Below are positions 1 to 9,215 of a stretch of DNA of 25,859 nucleotides, piece after piece (the stretch's first letter is position 1; every line of letters starts with the position of its first letter). A program made the position numbers and the translations under genes. Under the pieces are notes generated by a model. The model saw only the letters and a program-made list of their open reading frames with translations, ran no database searches and was not told the origin of the DNA. The DNA is from SHLQ01 sp964562985 (lineage in GTDB: Bacteria; Actinomycetota; Acidimicrobiia; Acidimicrobiales; SHLQ01): contig CAZLWE010000049.1 in assembly GCA_964562985.1 (NCBI GenBank), positions 1 through 25,859 of the forward strand, written 5' to 3'.

Positions 1-1148
<1,148 letters not shown>

Positions 1149-1179
1149 GGCCTCTTCGAAACGCACCGGATAGAGACGT

Positions 1180-2127
1180 ATGCCAGGAGCAAAAGAACGT
1201 GAACTTCGCCGCCGAATCGGCAGTGTGCAGTCCACGAAGAAGATCACTCGAGCAATGGAGCTCATCGCCGCGACCCGCGTGGTTAAGGCGATGCAGGCCG
1301 CCAATGAGGCAAAGCCGTACTCCACGCAAGTAACGAGCGTGATCGAGAACTTGGCCGCTGGCGGTGCACGCGTGTCGCATCCGCTGCTGCGCGAGGCCGA
1401 AGAGACCAAGCGTGTTGGCATTATCGCGATCACCTCTGATCGCGGTTTGGCCGGTTCGTACAACGCTGCGGTCATCAAGGCTGCGGAGCGTCAACTCGAT
1501 GCAGCTCGCAAGAGCGGCACCGACTACGCCCTGATCCTGATTGGCAAGAAGGCCAACGACTACTTCAGCTTCCGTAACTACGACATCGAGCAGTCCTACA
1601 CCGGCATCTCCGATTCGCCGACCTATGAGGACGCCCGCGAGGTTGCGGGCAAGGTGGTCGAGTTGTTCGAAGCTGGCGAACTCGACCGAGTGGAGCTCGT
1701 CTACACCGAGTTCATCACCATGGGTACTCAAAAGGTGACCGTTCGCCGGTACCTACCGCTCGAAACACAGTCCGCAATGGCCGAGAAGGGCAGCGGTTCA
1801 ACAACCGCCGTTGCCGAGTTCGAGTTCGAACCGTCCCCGGCCGGAGTGCTCGAATCCCTGCTCCCTCGATACATGGAGTCTCGCCTCTACTCGGCGTTGC
1901 TCGAATCTGCGGCTTCGGAGCACGCAAACCGTCAGCGAGCCATGAAGGCCGCGACCGATAACGCTGAAGAACTCATCACTAAGCTTTCACGCGAGATGAA
2001 CCAAGCCCGCCAGGCTGCCATCACTACCGAGATCATGGAGATCGTCGGCGGTGCAGAGGCACTCGGAGGCGGCGACGACCAAATCATTCGACAAATTCTT
2101 GAAACCACGGAAGGTACACCGGTATGA
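1180..2127 (+). CDS. atpG: F1Fo ATP synthase subunit gamma
   Basis: This is the central rotor shaft of F1, 315 residues, which couples ring rotation to catalysis in the alpha/beta hexamer. The N-terminal helix is typical (RRRIGSVQSTKKITRAMELI, near residues 10-29), the conserved ITSDRGLAGSYN block lies near residue 87, and the C-terminal helix contains the usual NRQRAMKAATDNAEELI-type sequence. ATG 1180 gives the canonical start MPGAKERELRRRI. Only a weak purine stretch precedes it (GGATAGAG). The stop codon TGA overlaps the atpD start as ATGA at 2124-2127, so the two are probably translationally coupled. The length is slightly longer than the roughly 290 residues of E. coli gamma, as is usual in Actinobacteria. 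Identity is certain. Confidence 0.98.
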   Translation: MPGAKERELRRRIGSVQSTKKITRAMELIAATRVVKAMQAANEAKPYSTQVTSVIENLAAGGARVSHPLLREAEETKRVGIIAITSDRGLAGSYNAAVIKAAERQLDAARKSGTDYALILIGKKANDYFSFRNYDIEQSYTGISDSPTYEDAREVAGKVVELFEAGELDRVELVYTEFITMGTQKVTVRRYLPLETQSAMAEKGSGSTTAVAEFEFEPSPAGVLESLLPRYMESRLYSALLESAASEHANRQRAMKAATDNAEELITKLSREMNQARQAAITTEIMEIVGGAEALGGGDDQIIRQILETTEGTPV

Positions 2128-3578
2128 CCGTCACCGAACCAGAACTGAAGTCAGGCCGAGTTGTCGGCATCGCCGGCCCTGTAGTCGACGTGGAGTTCCC
2201 TCCGGGGTCGCTCCCAGAGATCAACATGCAGCTGCGAGTGAACATCACGCTCGACGGCAACGAGGTGGTTGTCCCCCTCGAAGTCGCTCAGCAGATCGGT
2301 GACAACCGAGTGCGTGCGATTTCGATGAAGCCGACCGACGGCCTCACCCGAGGCGCCGAGGTATCGAACACCGGTCACGGCATGCAGATGCCTGTTGGTG
2401 ACGCAACCCTTGGCCACGTATGGAACGTTATGGGCGAGCCCCTCGACGTCGAGTCGGTTGACATCGACACCTACTGGGACATTCACCGTCCATCGCCAGA
2501 CTTCGACAAGCTCGAGCCATCGACCAAGATGTTCGAGACCGGCATCAAGGTCATCGACCTTCTCACCCCATACAAAGAGGGCGGCAAGATCGGCCTCTTC
2601 GGTGGTGCTGGTGTGGGCAAGACCGTTCTCATTCAGGAAATGATCACCCGTGTGGCTTCGAACCACGGTGGTGTGTCGGTGTTTGCTGGTGTAGGCGAGC
2701 GCACCCGTGAGGGAACCGACCTCTTCATCGAAATGGGCGAAGCCAAGATGGGCGCCGGCGAAGACGCCGACACCGTACTTTCCAAGGCCGCTCTCGTGTT
2801 CGGCCAGATGGACGAGCCACCAGGCGTACGCCTCCGCGTTGCGCTCGGCGGCGTAACCATGGCCGAGTACTTCCGTGACGTGCAGAACCAGGACGTGTTG
2901 TTGTTCATCGACAACATCTTCCGATTCGTACAGGCCGGCTCTGAGGTATCGACCCTTCTTGGTCGTATGCCCTCAGCTGTGGGTTACCAGCCAACCCTCG
3001 CAGACGAGATGGGCACCCTTCAAGAGCGCATCACCTCGACGCAAGGTAAGTCGATCACGTCGCTGCAGGCCGTATACGTGCCTGCAGATGATTACACCGA
3101 TCCTGCGCCGTTCACCTCGTTCACCCACTTCGACGGAACGACCGAGCTCAGCCGTGACATCGCGGCTCTCGGTATCTACCCAGCGGTGGATCCACTCTCG
3201 TCGACCTCGACCATCCTTCAGCCAGAGGTTGTTGGCGATCGTCACTACAACATTGCTCGCCGAGTGCAGGAAGTTCTCCAGCGCTACAAGGAGCTGCAGG
3301 ACATCATCGCGATTCTCGGTCTCGATGAATTGACCGAAGAAGACCGCATCACGGTGAACCGTGCACGCAAGGTGCAGCGTTTCTTGAGCCAGCCAATGTT
3401 CGTAGCCGAGGTCTTCACCGGCCAGCCGGGCGTGTTCACCTCGCTCGAAGAAACCATCGAGTCCTTCGATGCGCTCCTCACCGGCGAGCTCGATCACCTG
3501 CCAGAGCAGGCCTTCTACATGGTCGGGGGCGCAGAAGAAGCAATCGCCAAGGCCTCAAAGCTCGAGGCTGACGCCTAA
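2124..3578 (+). CDS. atpD: F1Fo ATP synthase subunit beta (catalytic)
   Basis: This is the catalytic subunit of F1, 484 residues, making ATP from ADP and phosphate. The P-loop GGAGVGKT is at residues 160-167, followed by the GVGERTREG block that holds the catalytic Glu, and by LLFIDNIFRFVQAGSEVS, which contains the Walker B Asp. The late region has the usual VGDRHYNIARRVQ and GQPGVF blocks. The start overlaps atpG (ATGA). The stop TAA overlaps the atpC start (TAATG), so the three genes are read from one message. Small departures from the usual sequence, such as DYTDPAP where DLTDPAP is commoner, are not at catalytic positions. Identity is certain. Confidence 0.99.
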   Translation: MTVTEPELKSGRVVGIAGPVVDVEFPPGSLPEINMQLRVNITLDGNEVVVPLEVAQQIGDNRVRAISMKPTDGLTRGAEVSNTGHGMQMPVGDATLGHVWNVMGEPLDVESVDIDTYWDIHRPSPDFDKLEPSTKMFETGIKVIDLLTPYKEGGKIGLFGGAGVGKTVLIQEMITRVASNHGGVSVFAGVGERTREGTDLFIEMGEAKMGAGEDADTVLSKAALVFGQMDEPPGVRLRVALGGVTMAEYFRDVQNQDVLLFIDNIFRFVQAGSEVSTLLGRMPSAVGYQPTLADEMGTLQERITSTQGKSITSLQAVYVPADDYTDPAPFTSFTHFDGTTELSRDIAALGIYPAVDPLSSTSTILQPEVVGDRHYNIARRVQEVLQRYKELQDIIAILGLDELTEEDRITVNRARKVQRFLSQPMFVAEVFTGQPGVFTSLEETIESFDALLTGELDHLPEQAFYMVGGAEEAIAKASKLEADA

Positions 3579-3973
3579 TGCAGGTTGAGCTTGTCTCACC
3601 GGAGCGGATCACCTTTTCTGGTGAGGCCGACAAGGTGCTCGTTCGAACCGTCGGTGGCGGTGACATCGAGTTCTTGAAGGGCCACGTTCCGTTCATCGGT
3701 GTGCTCCAAGTGAGTGCCGCCAAGGTCATCAATGGCAGTGAATCCCAGGTCTTTGCGATCCATCAAGGGTTCGTGCAGATCAAGGGCGAGAAGGTCACGA
3801 TCCTCTCGGACGTTTCCGAAGCCAAAGAAGACGTCGACGTTACCCGCGCCGAAGCCGCCAAGGTCAAGGCCGAAGCGGCAGTCGCCGCTGACGCTGAAGA
3901 TGCTGCCGCTCACGCAGCGCTCCAACGAGCAAACGTCCGTCTGGGCGTGGCAGCGGGAGACCTGCCCGCCTAA
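3578..3973 (+). CDS. atpC: F1Fo ATP synthase subunit epsilon
   Basis: This is the small rotor-stalk subunit, 131 residues, which contacts the c-ring and gamma and can inhibit hydrolysis through its C-terminal helices. Residues 1-85 form the beta-sandwich domain, with the typical openings MQVELVSPERI and the block LKGHVPFIGVLQ. The rest is Ala-rich helix (residues about 88-131). The start codon shares a base with the atpD stop (TAATG). It is the last gene of the operon in the usual order alpha-gamma-beta-epsilon, and it faces a convergent gene across a hairpin-rich repeat that may end transcription. Identity is secure from sequence and position. Confidence 0.96.
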   Translation: MQVELVSPERITFSGEADKVLVRTVGGGDIEFLKGHVPFIGVLQVSAAKVINGSESQVFAIHQGFVQIKGEKVTILSDVSEAKEDVDVTRAEAAKVKAEAAVAADAEDAAAHAALQRANVRLGVAAGDLPA

Positions 3974-3978
3974 CGGTT

Positions 3979-4090
3979 CGGGTCTGACCCCTTCCGTCCC
4001 TTTCCGGGACGCGCGGTGCCAGGGCAACTCCCACAAATCGTTGATTTGTCGGCGTTCCGGAGGCTCGGGTGATCAACGGGGTCTGACCCC
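3979..4090. repeat. REP-like hairpin element between convergent genes
   Basis: This 112-base element is bounded by two copies of one palindrome: GGGTC-T-GACCC at 3980-3990 and GGGGTC-T-GACCCC at 4078-4090. Between them are GTCCC/GGGAC (3996-4000 with 4006-4010) and a 7-bp stem ACAAATC-GTT-GATTTGT (4033-4049). It sits between the 3' ends of atpC and the reverse-strand ACT-domain gene, the classic position of REP/BIME elements. Members of the GGGGTCTGACCCC palindrome class are scattered in many bacterial genomes. No RAYT transposase gene is present in the window. It may also serve as a two-way terminator or RNA stabiliser. Confidence 0.6.
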
Positions 4091-4105
4091 AAGCGTCTCC
4101 GCTGC

Positions 4106-4510
4106 CTACTTGGCGAGGGAGGAAATTACCTGGATCGCTTCGACCGCCCGATGTTCAGGCACGAGGATGTGGTCGTGGTGTCGTGCGGCGATGACATTGC
4201 ACGGGATCTCTGCTTCGGTGAGCACCTTCGCAACCGCAGCGGTGAGGCCAACAGCCTCCAGCGCGCTGTAGACGTCCAGGGTGAGCCAGGCGCAGGGGAA
4301 CTCGTGGTCCCAACCCTCAGCTTCTGCACGCTCAACGGTGCAGATCGCCGTGACACCCTCGTCTTCGATCATCAGTGCCACAACACCACCACCCAGTGGG
4401 GTAGCAGTGGGCACCGTAGCCATACAGAACGTGCCCGCTCGCTGCGACACCTGGAGGGTGCTCAGCAACGTAGAGAGGTCGGTGATCGGGGCCCGGTCGG
4501 GTTTCGTCAT
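4106..4510 (-). CDS. ACT domain-containing protein (COG3602-like)
   Basis: This is a 134-residue soluble protein that looks like the COG3602 family, which has two small ACT-like modules. ACT domains usually bind amino acids or other small ligands and act as regulators; no ligand can be read from the sequence. Evidence is the N-terminal TDLSTLLSTLQ block, the central E-D-EGVTAICTVERAEAE stretch, and a C-terminal half with LTLDVYSALEAVGLTAAVAK and the family-typical NVIAARHHDHILVP block. ATG 4510 is chosen because the family start follows directly; a weak AGAGG lies just before it. It is convergent with atpC and divergent from the next gene. The family assignment is good; the role is unknown. 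Confidence 0.8.
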   Translation of the reverse strand: MTKPDRAPITDLSTLLSTLQVSQRAGTFCMATVPTATPLGGGVVALMIEDEGVTAICTVERAEAEGWDHEFPCAWLTLDVYSALEAVGLTAAVAKVLTEAEIPCNVIAARHHDHILVPEHRAVEAIQVISSLAK

Positions 4511-4561
4511 TGCCTCTGACCCTAGACGTCACGTGGAAAAATTGGGTGGGGTCTGGGGATA

Positions 4562-4567
4562 TATGAT
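4562..4567 (+). promoter_or_regulatory. -10 hexamer TATGAT of a probable leaderless promoter
   Basis: TATGAT ends exactly six bases before ATG 4574, so transcription would start at or next to the A of the start codon. There is no Shine-Dalgarno sequence in the gap (CCTGCT). The same hexamer and spacing recurs at 15549-15554. No convincing -35 box was found. Confidence 0.6.
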
Positions 4568-4573
4568 CCTGCT

Positions 4574-4996
4574 ATGGAACCGTTTGCTCCCGATGCCGAT
4601 GCGATCCTTAAACGGTCCGTGGAACTTCGGGCCGAGTACGACGCCGCGATCGAGGCGGGGGACCAAGATCGGGCGGCGGCGATCGCTCGGGAGCGGCGGG
4701 AGCTGAAGACTCAGGCACAGGTTGCGGCTCTTGATGTGGATAGAGCATGGGAGGAGCTCATCGCTATCCGAAACGCTCGGCAGAAGAAGACGCGCAAGCG
4801 AAATTCACGCCGCCGCCGAGGGACGTTATTCGCGTCAGAGTTCACCAATCACCTCAGGAACTTTCCCGACACTCATCCTTCGGAGGTCGAGGAGCGGCTG
4901 GAGGCCAGAGAGCTCGAGCTGATCGAGTTACTCGCCGCCGCCGGAGCGTGTGACCCATCAGGAAATCCGCTGCCCAATGGGCCGCGTGATTCCTAG
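4574..4996 (+). CDS. hypothetical charged helical protein
   Basis: This is a 140-residue protein that I do not recognise. It is highly charged. The N-terminal 65 residues read as an amphipathic, coiled-coil-like helix rich in Glu, Arg and Ala (for example AIARERRELKTQAQ). A strongly basic patch follows (residues about 67-83, with KKTRKR and RRRR), then a short middle region and a second acidic helix ending near residue 127. The basic patch could bind nucleic acid, but this is inference only. The start is supported by the TATGAT hexamer six bases upstream. Codon usage resembles its neighbours. It is a stand-alone gene, with 35 bases to the next. Confidence 0.65.
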   Translation: MEPFAPDADAILKRSVELRAEYDAAIEAGDQDRAAAIARERRELKTQAQVAALDVDRAWEELIAIRNARQKKTRKRNSRRRRGTLFASEFTNHLRNFPDTHPSEVEERLEARELELIELLAAAGACDPSGNPLPNGPRDS

Positions 4997-5019
4997 GCGA
5001 TGCATAGCGAACCAGATGT

Positions 5020-5025
5020 TAAGTT
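5020..5025 (+). promoter_or_regulatory. -10 hexamer TAAGTT of a probable leaderless promoter
   Basis: TAAGTT is followed by six bases (CGTGAC) and then ATG 5032. The same hexamer with the same spacing is found before the acyl-CoA dehydrogenase gene at 10640-10645. There is no ribosome binding site in the gap. Confidence 0.55.
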
Positions 5026-5031
5026 CGTGAC

Positions 5032-5598
5032 ATGAGCCAGAATCTGCGTGACTACATCAAGACGATCTACACCATGGACGGGGTGGTACGACGTGTGGCC
5101 GACGGCGATTGGGAAAACCAATCTCCGAACGACGAATGGACGGCGAAGCAAACGCTCGGCCACGTCATCTGGGGGATGAAGCGCATGCACGCTTCCATCA
5201 CCGACGGTCCGGCTCCCGGCGAACAAGCAGAAGCCGAGGTCGCTGGTGTCAATCCGGCAGCGACGTGGGACAGCGTGCGCGAGAACCTGCTCGACGCTCT
5301 CGACAGCCATGGCGTGTTGAGCAAGCAGATCGAGACGCCGTTCGGCGAGATGACCGTTGATGAAGCGCTTGGTCGATTCTTCTTCGATGCGCTCACTCAC
5401 GCCTGGGACATCGCGCAGGCGACTGGCGTAGACGCAGCGATTCCTGAAGACCTCTCCACAAAGGCGCTCGACGTGATGTATGCCTTCGGTGATGCTGTGC
5501 GGGGGCCCGGCATCTTCGGCGAAGAGGTTGAAGTCCCTCAGGACGCGGCGCCCCAAGACAAACTCGTTGCCTATAGCGGACGCAAGCCGCAGTCCTAG
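5032..5598 (+). CDS. TIGR03086-family metal-binding protein (DinB / mycothiol-dependent maleylpyruvate isomerase-like)
   Basis: This is a 188-residue four-helix-bundle protein of the DinB superfamily, TIGR03086-like. Members bind a divalent metal through His residues, and some relatives use mycothiol as a thiol cofactor; the substrate here is unknown. Seen in the sequence: WTAKQTLGHVIWGMKRMH (first His) near residues 37-54, and FFFDALTHAWDIAQATG (second His, and Asp) near residues 115-131. The C-terminal tail with residues about 150-185 (FGDAVRGPGIFGEEVEVP) is typical for the family. The next gene starts on the base after the stop codon (TAG then GTG), so translation is probably coupled. Family confidence is good; the reaction is not known. 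Confidence 0.8.
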   Translation: MSQNLRDYIKTIYTMDGVVRRVADGDWENQSPNDEWTAKQTLGHVIWGMKRMHASITDGPAPGEQAEAEVAGVNPAATWDSVRENLLDALDSHGVLSKQIETPFGEMTVDEALGRFFFDALTHAWDIAQATGVDAAIPEDLSTKALDVMYAFGDAVRGPGIFGEEVEVPQDAAPQDKLVAYSGRKPQS

Positions 5599-6972
5599 GT
5601 GGACGACCTTCTCGCGCTCTCCGCTGCTCGCGCGATTACCTACCTACGTGGCATCGGTGAAAGGTCGGTATTTCCTGACGTTGACGGAGTCGAGGGCCTA
5701 AACGCGTTTGTGACGGCCCTTCCGACGGAGGGTGCCGACCCGACGGCGGTAATCGATCTACTCGACCGGGCGGGAAGCCCCGCGACCGTAGCAACCACTG
5801 GGGGACGGTACTTTGGCTTCGTCACCGGCGGGGCATACCCCGTTGGCGTTGCAGCTGCTTGGTTGAGCACGGCGTGGGACCAGAACGCCGCACTTGGTGT
5901 CATGTCTCCCACGGCGGCGGTGCTCGACACGGTTGTTGGTGGATGGCTGCTCAAACTCCTCGGACTGCCCCCGGGAGCGCAGCACCAGTTCGTTACCGGA
6001 ACCTCGCTTGCGAATAGCGTGTGTCTCGCTGCGGGCCGTGATGCTCTTCTCGCGGAGCAGGGTTGGGACTCCGTGAACGACGGGCTCTTCGGTGCGCCGC
6101 CGATTCGGGTTGTGGTGAGTGACGCAGCCCATGCGAGCGTGACCAAGTCGCTCGGGTTCTTGGGGCTGGGGCGCAACCGTGTAGTGACCGTGCCGAGCGA
6201 CGACCAAGGACGCCTCGATGCTTCGGCCCTGCCAGAGGCGGGGGAACCGACGCTCGTGATTGCCCAGGCGGGCAATGTGAACTCGGGTTCGTTCGATCCC
6301 TTCAACGCCGTTGCTGACCACTTCGATGGCAAGCCGCATTGGATCCATATCGACGGTGCCTTTGGCCTCTGGGCCGCATCGTCACCTCAATACTCCCATC
6401 TCACCGCGGGTGCGGAGCGGGCGCATTCGTGGGCAACCGATCTGCACAAGTGGCTCAACACCACCTACGACAGCGCGGTTGCCGTCGTCCGTGACCGAAG
6501 CGACCTCGCACGAACGTTCAAGGTCGGTGCAGCGTACGTACCGGGGTCTTCTCGTCTCGAGCCACTGGACCGCGGCCCTGACATGTCGCAACGGGCCCGG
6601 GCGGTCGAAGCCTGGGCGGTACTCGCAACCCTCGGCGCCTCGGGCATCACGGCCCACACCGATCGCCTGTGTGCTCTGGCGGCGGCGCTTGCTGGCGCCC
6701 TCGCCGACGTTCCCGAGATCACCGTGTGCAACGAGGTCGTGCTGAATCAGGTGCTCGTTTGTCTCGATACCGACGAGAACACCGAAGCGCTCATTAGCGC
6801 GGTGCAGGCAAGCGGTGAACTGTGGTGTTCCGGCTCCACATGGGAAGAGCGCCGTGTCATGCGGATCAGCGTGTGCGATCACGGCACTACCGACGCAGAC
6901 GTAGTCCATACGGCCCATCTCCTCACCGAATTCTCGCGTGCCGTTCATGCAGGTGAGTCAGGCGTCTCATGA
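5599..6972 (+). CDS. PLP-dependent group II decarboxylase family protein
   Basis: This is a 457-residue fold-type I pyridoxal-phosphate enzyme resembling aromatic amino acid and glutamate decarboxylases. The cofactor Lys is K284 in WATDLHKWLN. Asp252 in WIHIDGAFG is placed to pair with the pyridine nitrogen, and His178 in SDAAHAS to stack on the ring. The GTSLANSVCLAAGRDAL region (residues about 134-150) should hold the phosphate. The start is GTG 5599, directly after the stop of the upstream gene, with no clear ribosome binding site, which suggests coupling. The length matches the family (about 450-480). The substrate cannot be read from sequence; pairing with a DinB-like protein suggests amine or small-molecule metabolism, which is inference. 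Confidence 0.88.
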   Translation: MDDLLALSAARAITYLRGIGERSVFPDVDGVEGLNAFVTALPTEGADPTAVIDLLDRAGSPATVATTGGRYFGFVTGGAYPVGVAAAWLSTAWDQNAALGVMSPTAAVLDTVVGGWLLKLLGLPPGAQHQFVTGTSLANSVCLAAGRDALLAEQGWDSVNDGLFGAPPIRVVVSDAAHASVTKSLGFLGLGRNRVVTVPSDDQGRLDASALPEAGEPTLVIAQAGNVNSGSFDPFNAVADHFDGKPHWIHIDGAFGLWAASSPQYSHLTAGAERAHSWATDLHKWLNTTYDSAVAVVRDRSDLARTFKVGAAYVPGSSRLEPLDRGPDMSQRARAVEAWAVLATLGASGITAHTDRLCALAAALAGALADVPEITVCNEVVLNQVLVCLDTDENTEALISAVQASGELWCSGSTWEERRVMRISVCDHGTTDADVVHTAHLLTEFSRAVHAGESGVS

Positions 6973-7108
6973 CTTAGAAATGAGCGCGAAACGGCTGGGG
7001 AATTGACGCTGAACTGATCGCTGATTCGATCGAAACTTCGCCCCGCGGTGCTTCACTCTGGGTGTGCACGAAACGACGCAAACATGTGCACGTGTGAAAG
7101 GACCCCTG

Positions 7109-8173
7109 ATGAAGCTGTCCAAGAAGCAGAACACGCAAGCGCGCATGGCCGCATTGCTTGTTTCTGCAGGACTCATTGCCGCCGCTTGCGGAGCAGACAC
7201 CAATGCCGAACTCGCCCAAGACGCGATCAACGACGCTGCCGCGGAGGTCGTCGAGGACGACGCCATGGAAGACGACGAAGAAGCAATGGAGGACGAAGAT
7301 GGCGAGGCGATGGCAGACGATGACGATGCCATGGAGGACGAAGATGGCGACGACGGCAGCCTCGCCCTTGCAGAAATCACGACCAACGTCGCTCTCGAGT
7401 TCGATGGCCTTGAGCCGCTCGGCGACGACTTTGTCTACGAAGGCTGGGTAATCATCGACGGCGAGCCGTACAGCACCGGCCGTTTCATCGTTGATGTCGA
7501 TGGCAATCAGGAGTATCTCTCCGGTTCTGCGATCGAAGATGTATCTGAGGCTTCGACCTTTGTGCTCACTATCGAACCTGCCGAGAGCGACGACCCGGCG
7601 CCATCGACCGTCCGACTCCTCGCCGGTGACTTCGTTGACGGCGAGGCGCAGCTTTCGGTAGGACACGCTGCAGCGCTCGGCACTGACTTCAGCGACGCAT
7701 CGGGCCAGTTCATCCTGGCGACGCCAACGACCGAGTCGACTGAGGACGAGGTCTATGGCGTATGGTTCATCGATATCGTCGACGGCGCTCCGGTCGCTGG
7801 GCTGGACCTCCCCGTACTGTCAGACGACTGGGTGTATGAAGGTTGGGTAGTCGTGGACGGTCAAGCGGTGAGCACGGGCCGATTCAGCGACCCTGCTGGA
7901 CCAGACGACTTCAATGGCTTCGCAGGCGACGATGCAGATGCCCCTCCATTCCCTGGTGAGGACTTCATCCAGAACGCCCCCGAAGGCCTCGAGTTTCCAA
8001 AGAACCTCGCGGAGTCGACCGTGGTGATCAGCATCGAGCCAGCTGATGACGACAGCCCAGCGCCGTTCACGCTCAAGCCGCTCCTTGCAGAGGTCCCTGG
8101 AGATGTTGAGGGCGCCGATGAGGTGCAGCTCGACGCTGGTCTCGTCCTCACCGGCGAGGCAACCCTGGGCTAA
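7109..8173 (+). CDS. acidic lipoprotein with two anti-sigma-K-like repeats
   Basis: This is a 354-residue predicted lipoprotein. The start at ATG 7109 is chosen because AAAGGA lies seven bases before it and it begins a signal peptide: basic MKLSKKQNTQAR, a hydrophobic stretch, then AAAC with Cys27 as the likely lipidated residue. An in-frame start at 7064 would spoil the signal peptide. Residues about 45-85 are an almost pure Asp/Glu/Met/Ala linker encoded by tandem DNA repeats. Two related domains follow, each with a VYEGWVIIDGEPYSTGRF-type block (near 7433 and 7829) and a later STFVLTIEPA block. This resembles the extracytoplasmic domain of RskA-type anti-sigma factors. No transmembrane helix or sigma-binding domain is seen, so it is probably a surface protein of unknown role. 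Confidence 0.8.
   Translation: MKLSKKQNTQARMAALLVSAGLIAAACGADTNAELAQDAINDAAAEVVEDDAMEDDEEAMEDEDGEAMADDDDAMEDEDGDDGSLALAEITTNVALEFDGLEPLGDDFVYEGWVIIDGEPYSTGRFIVDVDGNQEYLSGSAIEDVSEASTFVLTIEPAESDDPAPSTVRLLAGDFVDGEAQLSVGHAAALGTDFSDASGQFILATPTTESTEDEVYGVWFIDIVDGAPVAGLDLPVLSDDWVYEGWVVVDGQAVSTGRFSDPAGPDDFNGFAGDDADAPPFPGEDFIQNAPEGLEFPKNLAESTVVISIEPADDDSPAPFTLKPLLAEVPGDVEGADEVQLDAGLVLTGEATLG
7286..7350 (+). repeat. tandem direct repeat coding for an acidic linker
   Basis: A perfect 20-base repeat (ATGGAGGACGAAGATGGCGA) occurs at 7286-7305 and again at 7331-7350, within a longer run of similar Met-Glu-Asp codons from 7262. The period is 45 bases, a multiple of three, so copy-number changes would keep the reading frame. 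Confidence 0.8.
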
Positions 8174-8253
8174 ATCCTCGTCCGGCGGCGGTTCGCTCGC
8201 TAGACGATCACGGAGACTCCCCTTCCAAATTGTACGAACGTCTCCCTTGTAGG

Positions 8254-8288
8254 GAACCGGCCCCTCGACGAAATCGAGGGGCCGGTTC
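8254..8288 (+). terminator. strong stem-loop, probable transcription terminator
   Basis: There is a perfect 15-bp stem: GAACCGGCCCCTCGA at 8254-8268 pairs with 8274-8288, with loop CGAAA. It lies 80 bases after the lipoprotein stop. The following bases (TCTCGTT) are only weakly T-rich, as is common for actinobacterial terminators. Confidence 0.8.
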
Positions 8289-8314
8289 TCGTTGCGATCG
8301 CCGTGAGCGCCGCC

Positions 8315-8320
8315 TACGTT
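8315..8320 (+). promoter_or_regulatory. -10 hexamer TACGTT of a probable leaderless promoter
   Basis: TACGTT stands seven bases before GTG 8328 and there is no Shine-Dalgarno sequence. It fits the TANNNT pattern seen before several other genes in this window. Confidence 0.45.
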
Positions 8321-8327
8321 CCATGTC

Positions 8328-9215
8328 GTGGTGCAGATAGAACGAGTTGGAACGACCGTCGCAAATCTCGGGGAATGTCCAATGTGGCACGCCGGCGAAG
8401 CGGCGCTGTATTGGGAAGACATCGAGGGGCGCAGCATCCATCGCTTCGACCCATCGTCGGGGGCGAGCGATGTACGTGAGCTTCCTGGGCGACCGGGGTC
8501 GTTCGCCCCTGGGCCAACGGCCGGTCTGTTGACCGTTGCCATGGATACGAGCCTCGCGCACTTGGAATGGGCGACGGGCTCGATTGAAACGATTGTCCAG
8601 ATCGAAGATCCGGCACTCGGGAACCGGTCCAACGACGGGCGCTGCGACTCCCAGGGGCGCTTTGTCGTCGGCACGATGTGGCCAGAACCTGACGAGCGAA
8701 AGTACACCGGAGCGCTCTATCGGGTTGACCACGACCGATCGGTTGAGACCCTGGAGGCCGACGTTGGGATCCCGAACGGTCTTGTATTCGACCCAGCCCG
8801 GTCGCGAATGTATTGGGCGGACACGTTCCGGGCCATCATCTGGGTGTGGGACTACGACGCCGACACCGGTGAGCGTTCCAACAAGCGGGTCTTCTTCGAC
8901 TACCAAGGCAATGGCGCTCGCGGACTCCCTGACGGTGCATGCCTCGATGCGCAAGGTTGCTATTGGTCGGCCTCGGTGAACGGATGGGCGCTCACCAGAA
9001 TCACTCCGGATGGTGACATCGACACGGTCATCGACCTACCGGTCGCCATGCCGACCATGCCCGCGTTCGGCGGCGATGATCTGTCGACCATCTTTGTGAC
9101 CAGTATCGATGGGGGAGAGGTGGACGGGGTGCGTAGCGCCGGTATTCCCGCTGGTGCCACGCTCGCGGTAGACGCGGGTTTCCAGGGATTGCCCGAGACC
9201 CCCTCGGCGATCTAG
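8328..9215 (+). CDS. SMP-30/gluconolactonase/LRE family protein
   Basis: This is a 295-residue six-bladed beta-propeller of the SMP-30/gluconolaconase group, which hydrolyses sugar lactones or related esters with one bound divalent metal. The likely metal ligands are all visible: Glu16 in LGECPMWH, Asn102 in RSNDGRCD, Asn150 in GIPNGLVFD and Asp202 in PDGACLD. The length matches the family. The start is GTG 8328 (or the adjacent in-frame GTG 8331); the nearby ATG 8323 is out of frame and soon stops. A TACGTT hexamer seven bases upstream suggests a leaderless message. The gene ends at 9215, directly touching the convergent PPK2 stop codon with no spacer. Its physiological substrate is unknown. 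Confidence 0.88.
   Translation: MVQIERVGTTVANLGECPMWHAGEAALYWEDIEGRSIHRFDPSSGASDVRELPGRPGSFAPGPTAGLLTVAMDTSLAHLEWATGSIETIVQIEDPALGNRSNDGRCDSQGRFVVGTMWPEPDERKYTGALYRVDHDRSVETLEADVGIPNGLVFDPARSRMYWADTFRAIIWVWDYDADTGERSNKRVFFDYQGNGARGLPDGACLDAQGCYWSASVNGWALTRITPDGDIDTVIDLPVAMPTMPAFGGDDLSTIFVTSIDGGEVDGVRSAGIPAGATLAVDAGFQGLPETPSAI

Noticed and set aside
4078..4090. GGGGTCTGACCCC as an operator for the neighbouring genes
   Set aside because: Both neighbours end toward it, so it is downstream of each; a repeat or terminator role fits better.
7064..7108. Upstream start of the lipoprotein at 7064
   Set aside because: It would put a polar extension before the signal peptide; ATG 7109 has a good ribosome site.
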